A stretch of 64,000 nucleotides of DNA, from positions 248,001-312,000 of the forward strand of contig NW_026570263.1 of the NCBI RefSeq assembly GCF_019649055.1. The letters run 5' to 3'. Below, one piece after another: positions 28,964-39,888 of this stretch. This DNA comes from Paramacrobiotus metropolitanus. Lineage: Eukaryota > Tardigrada > Eutardigrada > Parachela > Macrobiotidae. How positions within the stretch are numbered: position 1 is the stretch's first letter; every line of letters starts with the position of its first letter. A program made the translations under genes and the position numbers. The notes under the pieces were generated by a model, which saw nothing but the letters and a program-made list of their open reading frames with translations, made no database searches and was not told the origin of the DNA.

Positions 28964-31429
28964 CTAAAATTCAACCGCATTCAACCGATTTGCATTCAAC
29001 CGACTTTGGATGCCAACAGGGGGACGAGCTGGAGGGCGGATTCTCTCAGTGACGTTAGGACGATACCAAGCGTGGTAAAATTTTATGCGAAGTGTCGGAT
29101 GGGAGCGGACGTAATGAACAGATGCGCCTTCATCGCATGTTCGTTCCATTTTTTCTTCAACCGTAAAGCTGAGTTGACAGAGATGGTCACGAATGTGGAT
29201 CTCTCCTGATTTTAATTGGAACAACTGTCCCTCGCTGTTAAGAACCGTGTTAGCGCGACACTTCGTATGATTTTCGTCGGTAGTCCACACGTAGGTTACG
29301 TGCGGATGGACACTGGACTGGGCGAGAATAGACGAAGAAATTTCGCCGGTGGCGGACAGTACTGGACAGTCGTCACACGTCGTTTCGAGGGTGACGTTCT
29401 CTAAGAGACAGGTAGTGACGTCGGCACGGCGGAATTGGTTCCACCGGCGGTCAACCACAGGTATTGCGTCGTATAACCAAGTACGTCCACTTTTGGTCAT
29501 GGCGTTTCCACTACATGTCTTAGTTCTGACCATGTCACGGCACTGATCAGCGGTTACCGGGAGTGCTACCTCAAAATTCTGGCTGTAATAGCCGTCGAAG
29601 AAAAACCCTTCTTGTATCGTACTTTTCATAATCCTACGGCAAGCGGAGCCGGAGAAAACTCGAGTAATGTTCTTATAGTCGAGAAGATAGTACTTGACGT
29701 CATGAGTTTCTCTGATGGGGCCGTCTAACTGCTCGCACCGAATTAGCGCAGAAAGGTCAGCGATTCCCACGTATTTACTGCGTAAGCAGTCGCATAGCTT
29801 TTTGTTCAGTCCGGAAGTACCCGACAAGGTACAGAGCAGAAGAAGAACGGAAAGTGTCACAAAGCTGGGTAGACCAGCGCGCATGCCTTTTGCTGGAACT
29901 GGAGGCGGCGGTGCCTCGTTTTCTGGTCCTGAGTCATCGCTCGTAAGACCTTCCCGATTTCCTGGTTTAGCCGGAGTATATACGGGGTTGTGGACGGTAA
30001 GCCCCTTTCTCTGTGGTTCTTCGTCCAAATTCACAGTTACGGTAGATTCCGCGTCGGAATCAGAATATGCTTCCAGAAGAGGTGGACTGTCAGAGTCCTT
30101 CCTCGCAGTAGAAGCGTTTTCCGTCATTGGAAACAAATGCGCGCAATGAGGACATATGTCGCTAACAGCGCATTCTGCGTGATATTTGTGGCCGCGAATA
30201 CACTCCACCATCGGCGGAGTGCATTCTGCCAACACCACTTCCGTACCGCAAACGCACATTCGGTGGCGGTAGACGGCTATGAGACATTGGGTACAAAGGA
30301 AGACGGGACGACCTTTCTGGTACAGGACGCGGGCATCTGTTGGTTTATTACATCTTCCATTATTTTTACGCGTTTCGCAAAAACGAATGTTAAAAACGTC
30401 CGTCGTTCTGGATGAAATAACCTTTGCGTCTTCTCGATTCCTGTTAAGGAGTACGAAGTCCTGACCGATCGCCCGCAGGGCATTGTTCGTAAAGCATTTA
30501 CAGTCAAAACTGATATCCGTATCGTGGTACGCGACATGGCATGTGTGTTCCCTGGACGAAGTCGGAAAAATACCAATAACAGGAGAACTGTGTATCGGTA
30601 AAAACGGCACCAAAGCTTTAAAAGCTACTGCTCTGGCTTCGTCGTTGTGGGGAATCAATGTCAGAAATTGATATATTAACGGATGATTGTGAAAATTTCG
30701 GCGGTAGGTTTCGTAAGTGTCGGCAAGTTCACCAAGATTTTGCCGCAAAAGCCAAGCCCAGAGCCGTTTTGTCAGGGGCGCAGAATCGGGATGCGTTGTT
30801 TTAGCGTAGCGGAGTACTACACAGACCTGATCAGTGGGATCTGCGTAAGAATTTTCCTCAACTATGAAAAACGAATGCGCAAAATCGTGAGCTATTCTGT
30901 TATTGAAATCCCGTTGCGCGTGTTCATAAGAGACTTGACCGGGAGGATACCCCAGATGTCGATGGTAAACTCTGGTCGTCATACAATGGTCACAATGTTC
31001 GGGTTCTCGCGTACGATGCCCTGCCTGACAACTTTTTACGGTCAAATCGTTGGGATGCTGGAAGTAGCCGTCGGTAGACAACTCATGGTTGGCGGCTTTA
31101 TAAAAGCATTCCAGACAGAAGAAATCTGGGACAAACTTATTATATAAATTAAGACCGTAACGTTGAGCCCGATTGCTGCACCTCACGATCGGTGCATTGA
31201 GCTCGGAGTAATTAATGGTCTGGGCATCGCATCGGCCCGGGTCAGTATTACACTGAAAGGTCAACGAAGGCGTCGTCAAATCAAGTTGCGTCGTTGCGCA
31301 TCTGCATGCGAAAGGCGCAGGAAAACCGCGTGTCAATCCGTAATTCCCTACGGCTTGCTTAGCTAAGTAAAGTGACGGAAAGAACGGTTTGAGCGGTATA
31401 TCTGTGTCAATTCTGGAAAGGGCACTCAT
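28964..31429 (-). CDS. Env-like polyprotein: Cys/His-rich N-terminal half plus glycoprotein-like C-terminal half, 821 residues
   Basis: The first 500 residues contain several Cys/His clusters, ending in a RING-like pattern at about residues 385-430 (CVCGTE, HKYHAECAVSDICPHC). An acidic Pro-rich linker follows (PPPPVPAKG). A hydrophobic segment (LPSFVTLSVLLLLCTLSG, about 518-538) could be an internal signal or membrane anchor. The last 281 residues look like an ectodomain with many Cys and N-glycosylation sites and a WLYDAIPVVDRRW block recalling chuvirus-type class III glycoproteins captured by retroelements. No C-terminal membrane anchor remains, and the end is a tandem repeat of CGGTTGAATGC, so the 3' end seems lost. 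The frame is open a further 19 or so codons upstream of the ATG. The family assignment is inference. Confidence 0.62.
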   Translation of the reverse strand: MSALSRIDTDIPLKPFFPSLYLAKQAVGNYGLTRGFPAPFACRCATTQLDLTTPSLTFQCNTDPGRCDAQTINYSELNAPIVRCSNRAQRYGLNLYNKFVPDFFCLECFYKAANHELSTDGYFQHPNDLTVKSCQAGHRTREPEHCDHCMTTRVYHRHLGYPPGQVSYEHAQRDFNNRIAHDFAHSFFIVEENSYADPTDQVCVVLRYAKTTHPDSAPLTKRLWAWLLRQNLGELADTYETYRRNFHNHPLIYQFLTLIPHNDEARAVAFKALVPFLPIHSSPVIGIFPTSSREHTCHVAYHDTDISFDCKCFTNNALRAIGQDFVLLNRNREDAKVISSRTTDVFNIRFCETRKNNGRCNKPTDARVLYQKGRPVFLCTQCLIAVYRHRMCVCGTEVVLAECTPPMVECIRGHKYHAECAVSDICPHCAHLFPMTENASTARKDSDSPPLLEAYSDSDAESTVTVNLDEEPQRKGLTVHNPVYTPAKPGNREGLTSDDSGPENEAPPPPVPAKGMRAGLPSFVTLSVLLLLCTLSGTSGLNKKLCDCLRSKYVGIADLSALIRCEQLDGPIRETHDVKYYLLDYKNITRVFSGSACRRIMKSTIQEGFFFDGYYSQNFEVALPVTADQCRDMVRTKTCSGNAMTKSGRTWLYDAIPVVDRRWNQFRRADVTTCLLENVTLETTCDDCPVLSATGEISSSILAQSSVHPHVTYVWTTDENHTKCRANTVLNSEGQLFQLKSGEIHIRDHLCQLSFTVEEKMERTCDEGASVHYVRSHPTLRIKFYHAWYRPNVTERIRPPARPPVGIQSRLNANRLNAVEF

Positions 31430-31520
31430 GCAACTCGTAAACTCCGCGAGACGAAGATCGTCAAGAAAAGTATTGTTTACAGCTGTTATACGCTCGATTT
31501 TATTGGAATCCAGAAATGGT

Positions 31521-31751
31521 TCAAGATAACTTTTTTAGCACCTCTAATCGTGCAAACGATACCGCGCGTGCACTGGGCACTTCCGAAATGACAGTTGTCA
31601 AAACTGTGTGACGATTGGCAAGAGGATGAAGCTCATTAACAGCACTCACGTGACAGAAATGGTCAAGTACGTACCGGTTGCCCAAAGTCGTTGGGTTCAG
31701 AACGGTGTACCTGTGCATTGGTACCTGACGGCCGTTGGGATCAACGCCCTA
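31521..31751 (-). other. Open segment with a splice acceptor between pol and env
   Basis: On the minus strand a long pyrimidine tract (CTCTCTCTCTTTTGTTGTAG) ends at about 31752, then an open stretch of about 76 codons runs to a stop near 31521, in a different frame from env. In errantivirus-like elements env is made from a spliced mRNA whose acceptor lies just after pol, which fits this position. The change of frame near a run of six A (about 31533-31538) would disconnect it from the env ORF. Confidence 0.45.
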
Positions 31752-31901
31752 CAACAAAAGAGAGAGAGAAAATTAATTTTGGATAATTAAAATACAAAGC
31801 TATCATATAGAGTAAGCTATTTGTTTTATATCTTTTTTTTTTAATTTTGTTTTCTTTTTATTTGATTTTAACCGATGATACATGAAACAATTTCCATTTT
31901 A

Positions 31902-33665
31902 CTAATTACTTTTCTCTCTTTTGTTTAGGCGGTCCGAACGTCGAACCGTCTCCATTTCGTTAGTTCCGGTCATCGGAACGTCAGGTGGGGTTGTGGACAT
32001 TGGATCGTCTGTTTCTCGACCCTGTTCGAGATCAACGTTATCCAAGTCTCTTTTCCCCTTTTTAAGTGGTTCGGCCAGAACTGGCTCAACGTACGGTGTA
32101 TCCAAGCGTTCGCTATAGTGGCGCAAACGCTGTACATGGACAACCTGAGTCTTAGGCCGACCGGGAGAAACAATTTCTTTTGGCGGTCCCTTTAAAAGGA
32201 CTAGGTCGCCAGGGGCAAATGCGTGTTCACGCCGGGTTACGTTAAAGCGCGGAGCCGTCTTATCTTGTGCGTGGTTCGCCATGAGACCGGCAACCTCGCG
32301 TAAGTTACTGAGGTACGTCTGAATTTGACGTGGAAGCGTTTCATCAGGCTCTTCGAAATCGAGATTTTCACCAGGATTAATAATATTATCGATGGGATGA
32401 GTCGGGTTATACCCGTGTAACAATTCAAACGGAGAGACCTTAACCGTGTCATTTACCACTGTGTTCAAGGCAAACGTTATTGGTATCACAAGGTCATCCC
32501 AATTTCTATGTGTCGGGGACACATAGTGCGCAATCGCTTTAACGAGAACACCATTTATCTTTTCGGTAAGGCCATCGGCCTTAGGATTGCATGCCGTAGT
32601 CGTACGGTGAGCAATGCGCGCTAGGCGCAACAAATATTGCAAGAAACTTCCGGTGAAATGAGTCCCGAGATCCGTAAGGATCGACCGTGGGCACCCATGT
32701 CTGGAAATAACTTGCTCGTATAGAAAATGCGCCGCATTGGCGGCAGTTGCAGCCTTAACCGGCCGCGATTCGATCCACTTTGTCAAGTGATCGACAGCAA
32801 CAATTATGTACCGATTCCCTTTACTGCTCGGTGGTAATGGACCAACGTAGTCCATACCCACACATTCGAAAGGTTGACCGATTTTGATACGTTGAAGAAA
32901 ACCATATGGTGGTTTTAGCGGTGGTTTCAGTGCCTGGCAGGAATGGCATGAAGAAATGTATTCCGCAACATCGTGTGCCATGTTCGGCCAGTAATATTTA
33001 AGGTACAGGGCTTCGAAACACCGGGTAATTCCGGGATGACCCAGATCATCGTGATATGCCCTTAAGAGTGTGACCTTTAGGGAACTAGGCACCACAATGA
33101 GATAGACCGGATCGTTGCCGCGAAATACGATTTTATGCAAAATTTTCTCCTTTACGACGTAGTGCTGAATTCGCGTTCGAAATCTTGCGGTGTCGGTGGC
33201 ACCGTTCAGGATTCCCAAGATCTTTTTACAGAATTCGTCGGTTCCCTGTAATGCAGGGATGTCGACCGGTGAATCTGGTACGACTAGGGTGCAAATCTGC
33301 GGTAACGATGGTGGTAAAGGTGATCGGGAGAGAAAGTCAGCTACGTTATTGGCACTCCCTTTCCGGTACAGGATCCTTATGTTATATGGGCGCAAAGCCA
33401 GGATCCAACGAGCGAGACGACCACTCGGGGTCGGCGTTTGAAACAAAGGAATTAAGGAGTTATGGTCTGTCACTACTGTGAACGGTTTCGGACCTCCGAG
33501 GTAAAAATGGAATTTGTCAGTAACCGACCAGAAAATAGCGAGGAGCTCTTGCTCGGACGTATGATAGTACTTCTCTGCATCGGTTAACGAGCGACTTGCG
33601 TAGACAACAACTTTGAAGCCATCAGCTTCGCGCTGTGTTAGAACGGCGCCCAGTCCATCGAGATT
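31902..33665 (-). pseudogene. Pol remnant of Ty3/gypsy type: RNase H, zinc-binding domain, integrase
   Basis: The remnant lacks protease and RT. RNase H text starts at DGLGAVLTQ and includes YHTSEQELLAI, VVTDHNSLIPLF and ADFLSR. The integrase follows with an HHCC zinc site (DLGHPG then CHSCQALK), the first catalytic Asp in GMDYVGPLPP, the second in LTDLGTHFTG and the Glu in LTEKINGVL. The C-terminus (APGDLVLLKGPP) is the usual gypsy integrase tail. The open frame extends upstream to 33710 but the first 16 or so codons are not pol-like, marking the truncation point. Without RT the copy cannot be autonomous. Confidence 0.86.
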
Positions 33666-33710
33666 CGGAAATTTTTTTCGAGAATTGTCAAATTTTAGTT
33701 TGAATTTCAA

Positions 33711-36700
33711 TTAAAGTTCTTGGAGATAAACCCGGTTCTATCCCCGGGAACCCAGTAATTTTAAGGTTCGCTCCAGCGAACCCAATTATATTCGGTTCGC
33801 TACCTTAAGCTTTAAGTCGCCGAATTTTATCAGTCATTAATGCTTTACACCAAACAGTGAGCTATCAGATCAAATGACCTGCATTATAACCATGGTTAAC
33901 GCATGGTGTTTGTGTGAATAGACTGAGATCAAAATTTTCTGGGGCAAAATTAGATATTGAAGTTTAAAATAGAATAGTTAACGGACAAGCTGGTGCAGCA
34001 ATTTGTTTGCACAATGTCTACGCGAATGAAATATCGCTCACATGCTTCAACAATTACCTCAACTAACCCAGTCCAGAATCGATGTACAAAACCTGTCTGA
34101 AACAGCAATACCATCTGCTGTGAAGTCTCTGCAGAAAACTTGTCCGCAACAGCATAAAATTCGCTGTAATGTGTCTGATAAAAACCTGTCAGCAACAGCA
34201 TCGAACATTGATGTGAAAAAAATATAATAAAAAAAAGAAAACCGAACAGAATTCCGTACGAGATCGTACACGCGCGACTCGATCGCAGATGACGAAAAAA
34301 AATACCGGTCAGACACGAGTTTGGCATCGTAGACTGAATGCACTGAAGTTGCATTAACAAAAAAAAGGGGCAAAGAGGCGTGTGTTTAGACAAGCGAACG
34401 AACAATGTTTGAAACCAGTGACTTAAGATTAATAAATGTTGTTGCATCGATTTTGCTTCAGAAAATGAAATGTCTGTTTATTTGCGTGAATACGGTGTAG
34501 TGTTGTGGTTTTGGTGTACGGTTAACTTCTGATCAAAGTTCAAGTTCAAGGGCGACCGAATGATATCATCGACCGAACCGCATTTATTATAAAATGAGTC
34601 AGGGAATGTAAAATCTAAAACATTTATAAAATGAAAATTTGGTTCACTCCGGTTTTCTATAAAAGCATTCCAAAAATAAAATGCAGATTATTCCGCTGTA
34701 CTACCTGTATTTCTTCTAACAGTATCAAGTATAAATATTATTTGCATATTATTATCTGCTATTTCATGGATGTGTTCCGAAAATTTCAAAATGCAAAAAT
34801 AGCTGCTTTATCGTGTTGCTGGTTGACTGGCTTTTCTGCTTTTCTTATATTAGTTATGGACGGCGGACAGTCCTTTTTTCATGGAGAGAAGTGTTACGTG
34901 TAGACTTTGTTCTGATACTCGGCTCGCTACTTCTCCCTTGCCCAATGCCTGAATCACTTAGTATGTGCCGATTCTCGTGCTGATTGTCTTACTGATTGTT
35001 AAGGGCGATATACCCGTGCCTGTTATTATCTGATAGACCGTTCCACTTGTTGCTCGTATATACCGATGTTTTTGTGCTTTTCTGACACAGTTACCGCCAT
35101 ACAGTCTGATTTCCTTCAACAACAATCCCTGACTTGCATTTGCCGTCTCGTTCGTTGCCGTTTATGCATATTTCCGTAAACACTGCATATTAGACTACGA
35201 AACCGGCCGGTCTTATGCCGCCGTGACCTTTCCGTTTATTTTGCTCTGCCATAAATTATGTAACACTTTTTAACTTCCTTTTAAACACTACCATCTTACC
35301 TAGTGCGATCAGCGTTAATTGGGCAACCGCATCCCACTTATCATACAAGTCTATGGCAGATGCACCCGGCTTGATCGAAGCCGTGATGGGGGTCACTCAA
35401 GCACTGATATCCCTATTAATAGTTTTTAAGTCAATAGTATTTTTTTCAATACATTTTTTCGTACGTTTGTTCGTATATGATGCGTGTCATTCGCAGTATC
35501 ACTAGCTTAAATCGGCACGTTTTTTGTCCTGCAAGGCACAAATTTGAACACTCATCGCCAATTTTATGTGTTTGCATGATTTGTACAAAAATGTACTATT
35601 TAAACGAAAAATATGTGTTTTGTTAATCGGGAAATACCATTAATTATCGTACCATACGTGGTATTAAATACCATTCGTTTATAAATTTGTGTTTGGTCAC
35701 GGATGCAAATACATTATATTATATGCACGATTTTCGAGTTAAATAGTGTTTTTTCAAATTAATAATTTGCGAATAAGTACTAATTTATTTTTAGTGACCT
35801 GCGTGTGCTGCTTAGCCTTCAAGTACGTGAAATAGTGCTGCTTGGAGGTTAAGAATTTATTTGATCACTAGGTAGAATAAATGAGGTGTTGGTGCATTTT
35901 AATGAGTTTAATCATTAGAATAATCATTCAGGTGTTGGTACGATTATTATTGCTTGAGCCGCGCAACAGTTTTCAATCGATCGAAACAACCATGTTGATC
36001 GGCGCTGGCATCCATTTAGCTAATGACACAGGTTCTTTATCACTCTGAAAAGCTAAAATTGTTTAACCGTGCATGGAAAATTGTGATTTCAGTACATGTA
36101 CCGTCAATCTGAATTAAAGGCGTGTTACCCAAAAAGAATGCATGTGTATTATGGCGAGCAAGCCAATCACTAATTATTAATTGTTCATGAATAAGATCAT
36201 AAAATTATGAAAGCGCATCGCATTTCGTGGTCTGTCTAAAGCTCGCCTCGCTAATTCAGCAAACAATTATTAGTTTTTGCTAAACAAAATTGGTAAATAA
36301 AATAAAAGCATTATACATTCTGATGAACTTGAATAATTTCACTTAAAGATAAAGACCGGAATTCAGAAAGATGTTGCTGTACTTAAACAGCAAACTATAC
36401 ATGGTGCAGTCAAAAAATCTTTTCTGGAAACCGTCGCGGCGCTCTTCTTATCAATCATGTTTTAAGCGTTGTGTTATTGTTAACAATTAATTACCATGCG
36501 TACTGAAGACTGACAATGAGTGTCATGACGTACTACGCGAGTAACGTAAAAGTACCGCGGTACAGAAGTGCTGCTGTTTAACGAACGAAGTGATGCCTAA
36601 CCAGTGCCGCTCTACAGTAGTATAGGCTACTGGCCTAACAAAACTTATTAAGACGTAAGATTTTAAAGAGAAAATTTTCCCAGTGAATATGTAAACAGTA

Positions 36701-37087
36701 AAAGTACGAACACATTAATCAACAGGGGGGTGGCAATAATGAATGCAGCTTTAAACGATTATCATTTAAGCTTCCTGTTTCAGTTAGTTGCGCGAATTAC
36801 GCATTCCGACATAATTGCCTATTTCCGACATAAATAATTTTCTTGTCGACAATATTTTCGTGTATTGACGCTGAATTTTGTCTTTCAAGAGCAGATAATT
36901 ATGTGTGTACTAGACAAGATAAAGATGTACTGCGTGCACGTTAGCATGTCCGCAACGAACGTCACGTTTTTACACTGCTGAATCTAAAAAATGCTAAAGT
37001 GAATATAAAATGTATGTGAACGTTTTTTAATTTGTTTTACGCAACTGTCGCAGCTGGGCCCGGCACCCTTGTATATGACGTATAAAA
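33711..37087. other. Long AT-rich stretch without a recognised gene
   Basis: A small near-palindrome built on GGTTCGCT/AGCGAACC lies at 33770-33805, next to the gypsy truncation point. At 34090-34200 the phrase CCTGTCTGAAACAGCA and variants recur, suggesting an old tandem repeat. A 90-codon frame at 34631-34903 is Cys- and aromatic-rich, but I cannot support it as a gene. Confidence 0.4.
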
Positions 37088-37900
37088 TTGGCTTACTTGG
37101 TAGTTAATAACCTGCTGGACGAGTCCATACAGTACAACCGAGACGACGACCGCATCGTATTAACGACACTGCCCCCGAGCTATACCGTGATAAAGAGTAT
37201 GATCTACCGCCCTCGACTAGGGCGTAGTGTATCATTTAGCTGCAATGTTCCCCCCGGTGGAGACTGGCGAGCCATGACCTGGCTGCACCAAGGCCGCGAC
37301 GCCATTAGCGCCATTCTACCAGGCCAGGAAAGGGACGACCTCTTAGAAAAGTACTTCTTCCAGCATTTACAGGACATTATGGTCTTTCAACTCAAAAAAG
37401 TCAGCGTGGAAGACAGTGGTCTAGTGCAATGCGTCATTGACTTGCTGTACCCCGACTATAAGCCTCGCCGTCATGTCATCCAAAGCTTTATGTTATTACC
37501 GCAAATCACGCACCGTAGTGACGTCTTTGCTGCGCCGAATTCTACCATCATAACCGCCACCCCGGGCGAGAACGTAACAGTTTTCTGTGACATCTGCTTA
37601 CCCTTGCCAGTTGGTATTGTCACGAACATGCCTAACCACTTGATCTGGCGACATAAAGGTAGAATTGTCAGAGCACCATCGGAGGCGCCGTACTGGGTGC
37701 CCACGACCACACTCAACACACCGATTGTCGATTCAGACTACATGCAACCCCCCCAACAGACGCGGAAACGTGCTGCGCTATGCACTCAACTTTCATCCGA
37801 TTACGATGGCCGATAGTGGACCAGTACAGTTCTTTTTCCGGCCACATGAGGGCGTGCATGATTGGATTATGCAAGAAACGATATTTTTACGAGTAGTTTC
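37088..37900 (+). pseudogene. Two-Ig-domain protein, copy 1, frameshifted at a C run
   Basis: Ig domain 1 runs from IYRPRLGRSVSFSCNVPPG through MTWLHQG to DSGLVQCVI; domain 2 has TPGENVTVFCDICLPLP and LIWRHKGR. At a run of seven C (about 37748-37754) the frame changes: the first frame stops at 37816, while the homologous text (MADSGPVQFFFRPHEGVHDWI) continues one frame over to about 37900. The paralogue at 55.8-56.6 kb reads straight through this point. There is no ATG at the 5' end; an acceptor-like TGTCGCAG at about 37053 suggests that an upstream exon supplied the start and signal peptide. The second Cys of domain 2 appears as Phe (VQFFF against VQCLL), a further loss. Confidence 0.75.
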
Positions 37901-38000
37901 TACTAATTTTAATCTTTTTGAACTAAACATAACACCAATGGTTTCGTTGTGTGCGTTCATCGGTGCTATTACAGGCACAAACTGGGGCACGTTACGTTAG

Positions 38001-39394
38001 CTTGTCTTTAGCCGCAAATTAGAAACTCTTGTCCGTTTTAGCATCATTATACTTTTATAAATGCAGACTGCATTTAACATTATAACTGCAGTCAGCGAAA
38101 AGATTCGAGTCAACAATACTGTACTTATCATGCATCAATGTACGAGAATGCCGTATAAATACTTCTACCCTCATCGGCTACCCCATTTTCTTTATGAAAC
38201 CTGAAAAATTTACGCGACAGTTACATTATCCGAGTGAAATTCTGCATTCATTATTAAAATTAATCGATTTAACAAGACGTTGAAATCGTGTTGTCAAAAT
38301 CGCAAAATTAAAAATTTGGTCAGTTGGGCGAGTATGCCATGGCCAATATTATTCAGACTGTACAGACGATGCCAAGTAAGGAGGTAGTGAGAAGTACCAA
38401 CAGGTAGGAAAACCAAATGTAATTCAACTAGCAGACATGACCAATAGGTGCACAAAGACTAAACTTGTAAAGGAAAGGCAGTTCTAACGCGTAGTTCATT
38501 GTGCATAAAACGTTTACAAAGCAACTCATTTCCTGATGTACGAGTATCTACAGCTAGTTACTTTCACTTTCCGGTAATGCTGCTGCATGGCGCTGCTCCG
38601 CTTTCGTATCACGAATAAAAAAAATAAAGCACATAAGACAAAACAAAAAATTAAACAAAACAACGGAATGCTGATTCAAATTTGTAGTAATTATTAAGAC
38701 TATTATCCCATCTTTTACGTTAATTTTCTCAAAGTTCACAGAAAAATTTCACATTAACTTCAGAAACGGTCACCTAAGAATTTATCTCGCTTGGGCGGGA
38801 GCGGCACTGAAAACCCAGGAACGCAAAAGAGGGTGAAGTATTCTGCTGTAAAAACCGCTAGAAAAATTTTAAACGTACTTAATTTAACCAGCTCAATTTG
38901 CGTGGCGCCGCTTTGAACAACACACCAGATGCCAACTATCGCGCGAAGCGCGAAGCCAGCGAGCTATCTCGCCGCAAAACCTGCTAGAAATTCCATAAAA
39001 AATAGTAAAAATAATTTCGAATTTCTTTGCAGCGGAAATTAAAGGGCAAGATGTAAGGCTGTATCATGTTGATCGTGCAGCCCAGATTTTTTTAGCACGG
39101 GTCTGGCGGAATATGCGCCACATTATTGAAGTTACTTAATTTCGCCTACAAGTCTGCTCATATTTACGTTATACATTGATGATGCAGGCAACAATATGTC
39201 TAAAGCCGAAAGCGGTTGCCCACTGTAACTGTGTAACAGCAAAAACTGCAGAAAACTGTTTTTATTAGTTGACACTTGACAGATAGAGTACAAGTACAGA
39301 CTACGGACGTACTTCTGTTGGCCGCATGATCTCCTAATTTTGCTAACCGTAAACAAAACGGCATACTTGTATTAATGGTAATGTAAGTGACCGT
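38001..39394. other. Intergenic, no gene seen
   Basis: AT-rich, with a GC-richer patch at 38780-38990 that has no recognisable coding text. Confidence 0.35.
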
Positions 39395-39403
39395 CTGTGA
39401 AAT

Positions 39404-39500
39404 GGTTAGGTATATACCTCATAAACATAAACATAAACATAAGGCTTTTTCGCATAAACATAAACATAAAAATAAAGCTGCGCTGCATAAACATAAAGCC
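39404..39500. repeat. Left terminal inverted repeat of the 2.1-kb transposon
   Basis: It pairs with 41425-41509. Subterminal short repeats of ATAAACATAAAC may be transposase binding sites. Copy numbers of the repeat differ slightly between the two ends. Confidence 0.88.
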
Positions 39501-39888
39501 GTGATACATAAAGCATGTACCGCATAAACATAATCCGGATGCTAGGTATAAGTTTGCTTTGATTCAATCGACTGCACAAGCAAATCCGGGTGGAACAATG
39601 CGGTACATGAAGTACCGTTTCTTGTCTATCCAATTTGGTTCTACATTGATTCGGTCGCGTGTCTGAATGACTAAAACAATTTTCATCTGTGATATCTGAA
39701 ATTTGAGATTTTCAACTGGGTAATTTTTAATTTGGTTTGCCATGACGTCCGACAGCGAAGTGGAATCGGATAGTGAATCTCCACCGTCAAAGCAAAAACG
39801 GTACAGCAAAAGATTTTCTTCTATTCTTTTTTGAGAGTATGTAGCTGTTTGCAACGTATTTGTATTCATTAGAACAAGCAGTGGCTCT

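Larger units (their letters stand above)
28964..33665 (-). mobile_element. Ty3/gypsy retroelement remnant with env-like ORF (errantivirus-like layout)
   Basis: On the minus strand a pol remnant (RNase H to integrase, 33710 to 31902) is followed by a possible env splice acceptor (about 31751) and a long env-like ORF (to 28964). Gag, protease and RT are missing: the pol frame enters coding text only at DGLGAVLTQ near 33660. No LTR was found on either side. The 3' side runs into the Maverick-like block. The remnant is thus truncated at both ends, although both ORFs are long and open. Confidence 0.78.

Noticed and set aside
29216-31366. Plus-strand ORFs under the env-like ORF
   Set aside because: They are antisense to an 821-codon frame with coherent domain patterns; none shows a recognisable domain.
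31902-33665. Maverick-type integrase for the 26-29 kb block
   Set aside because: The ORF begins with Ty3/gypsy RNase H text fused to the integrase, which Mavericks do not have; it belongs to the gypsy remnant.
34042-34227. Small ORF in a CTGTCTGAAACAGCA repeat area
   Set aside because: The open frame follows from an old tandem repeat, and both strands are equally open.
34631-34903. 90-codon Cys-rich ORF, possibly a membrane receptor fragment
   Set aside because: The hydrophobic text is short and AT-driven, with no conserved motif or splice context.
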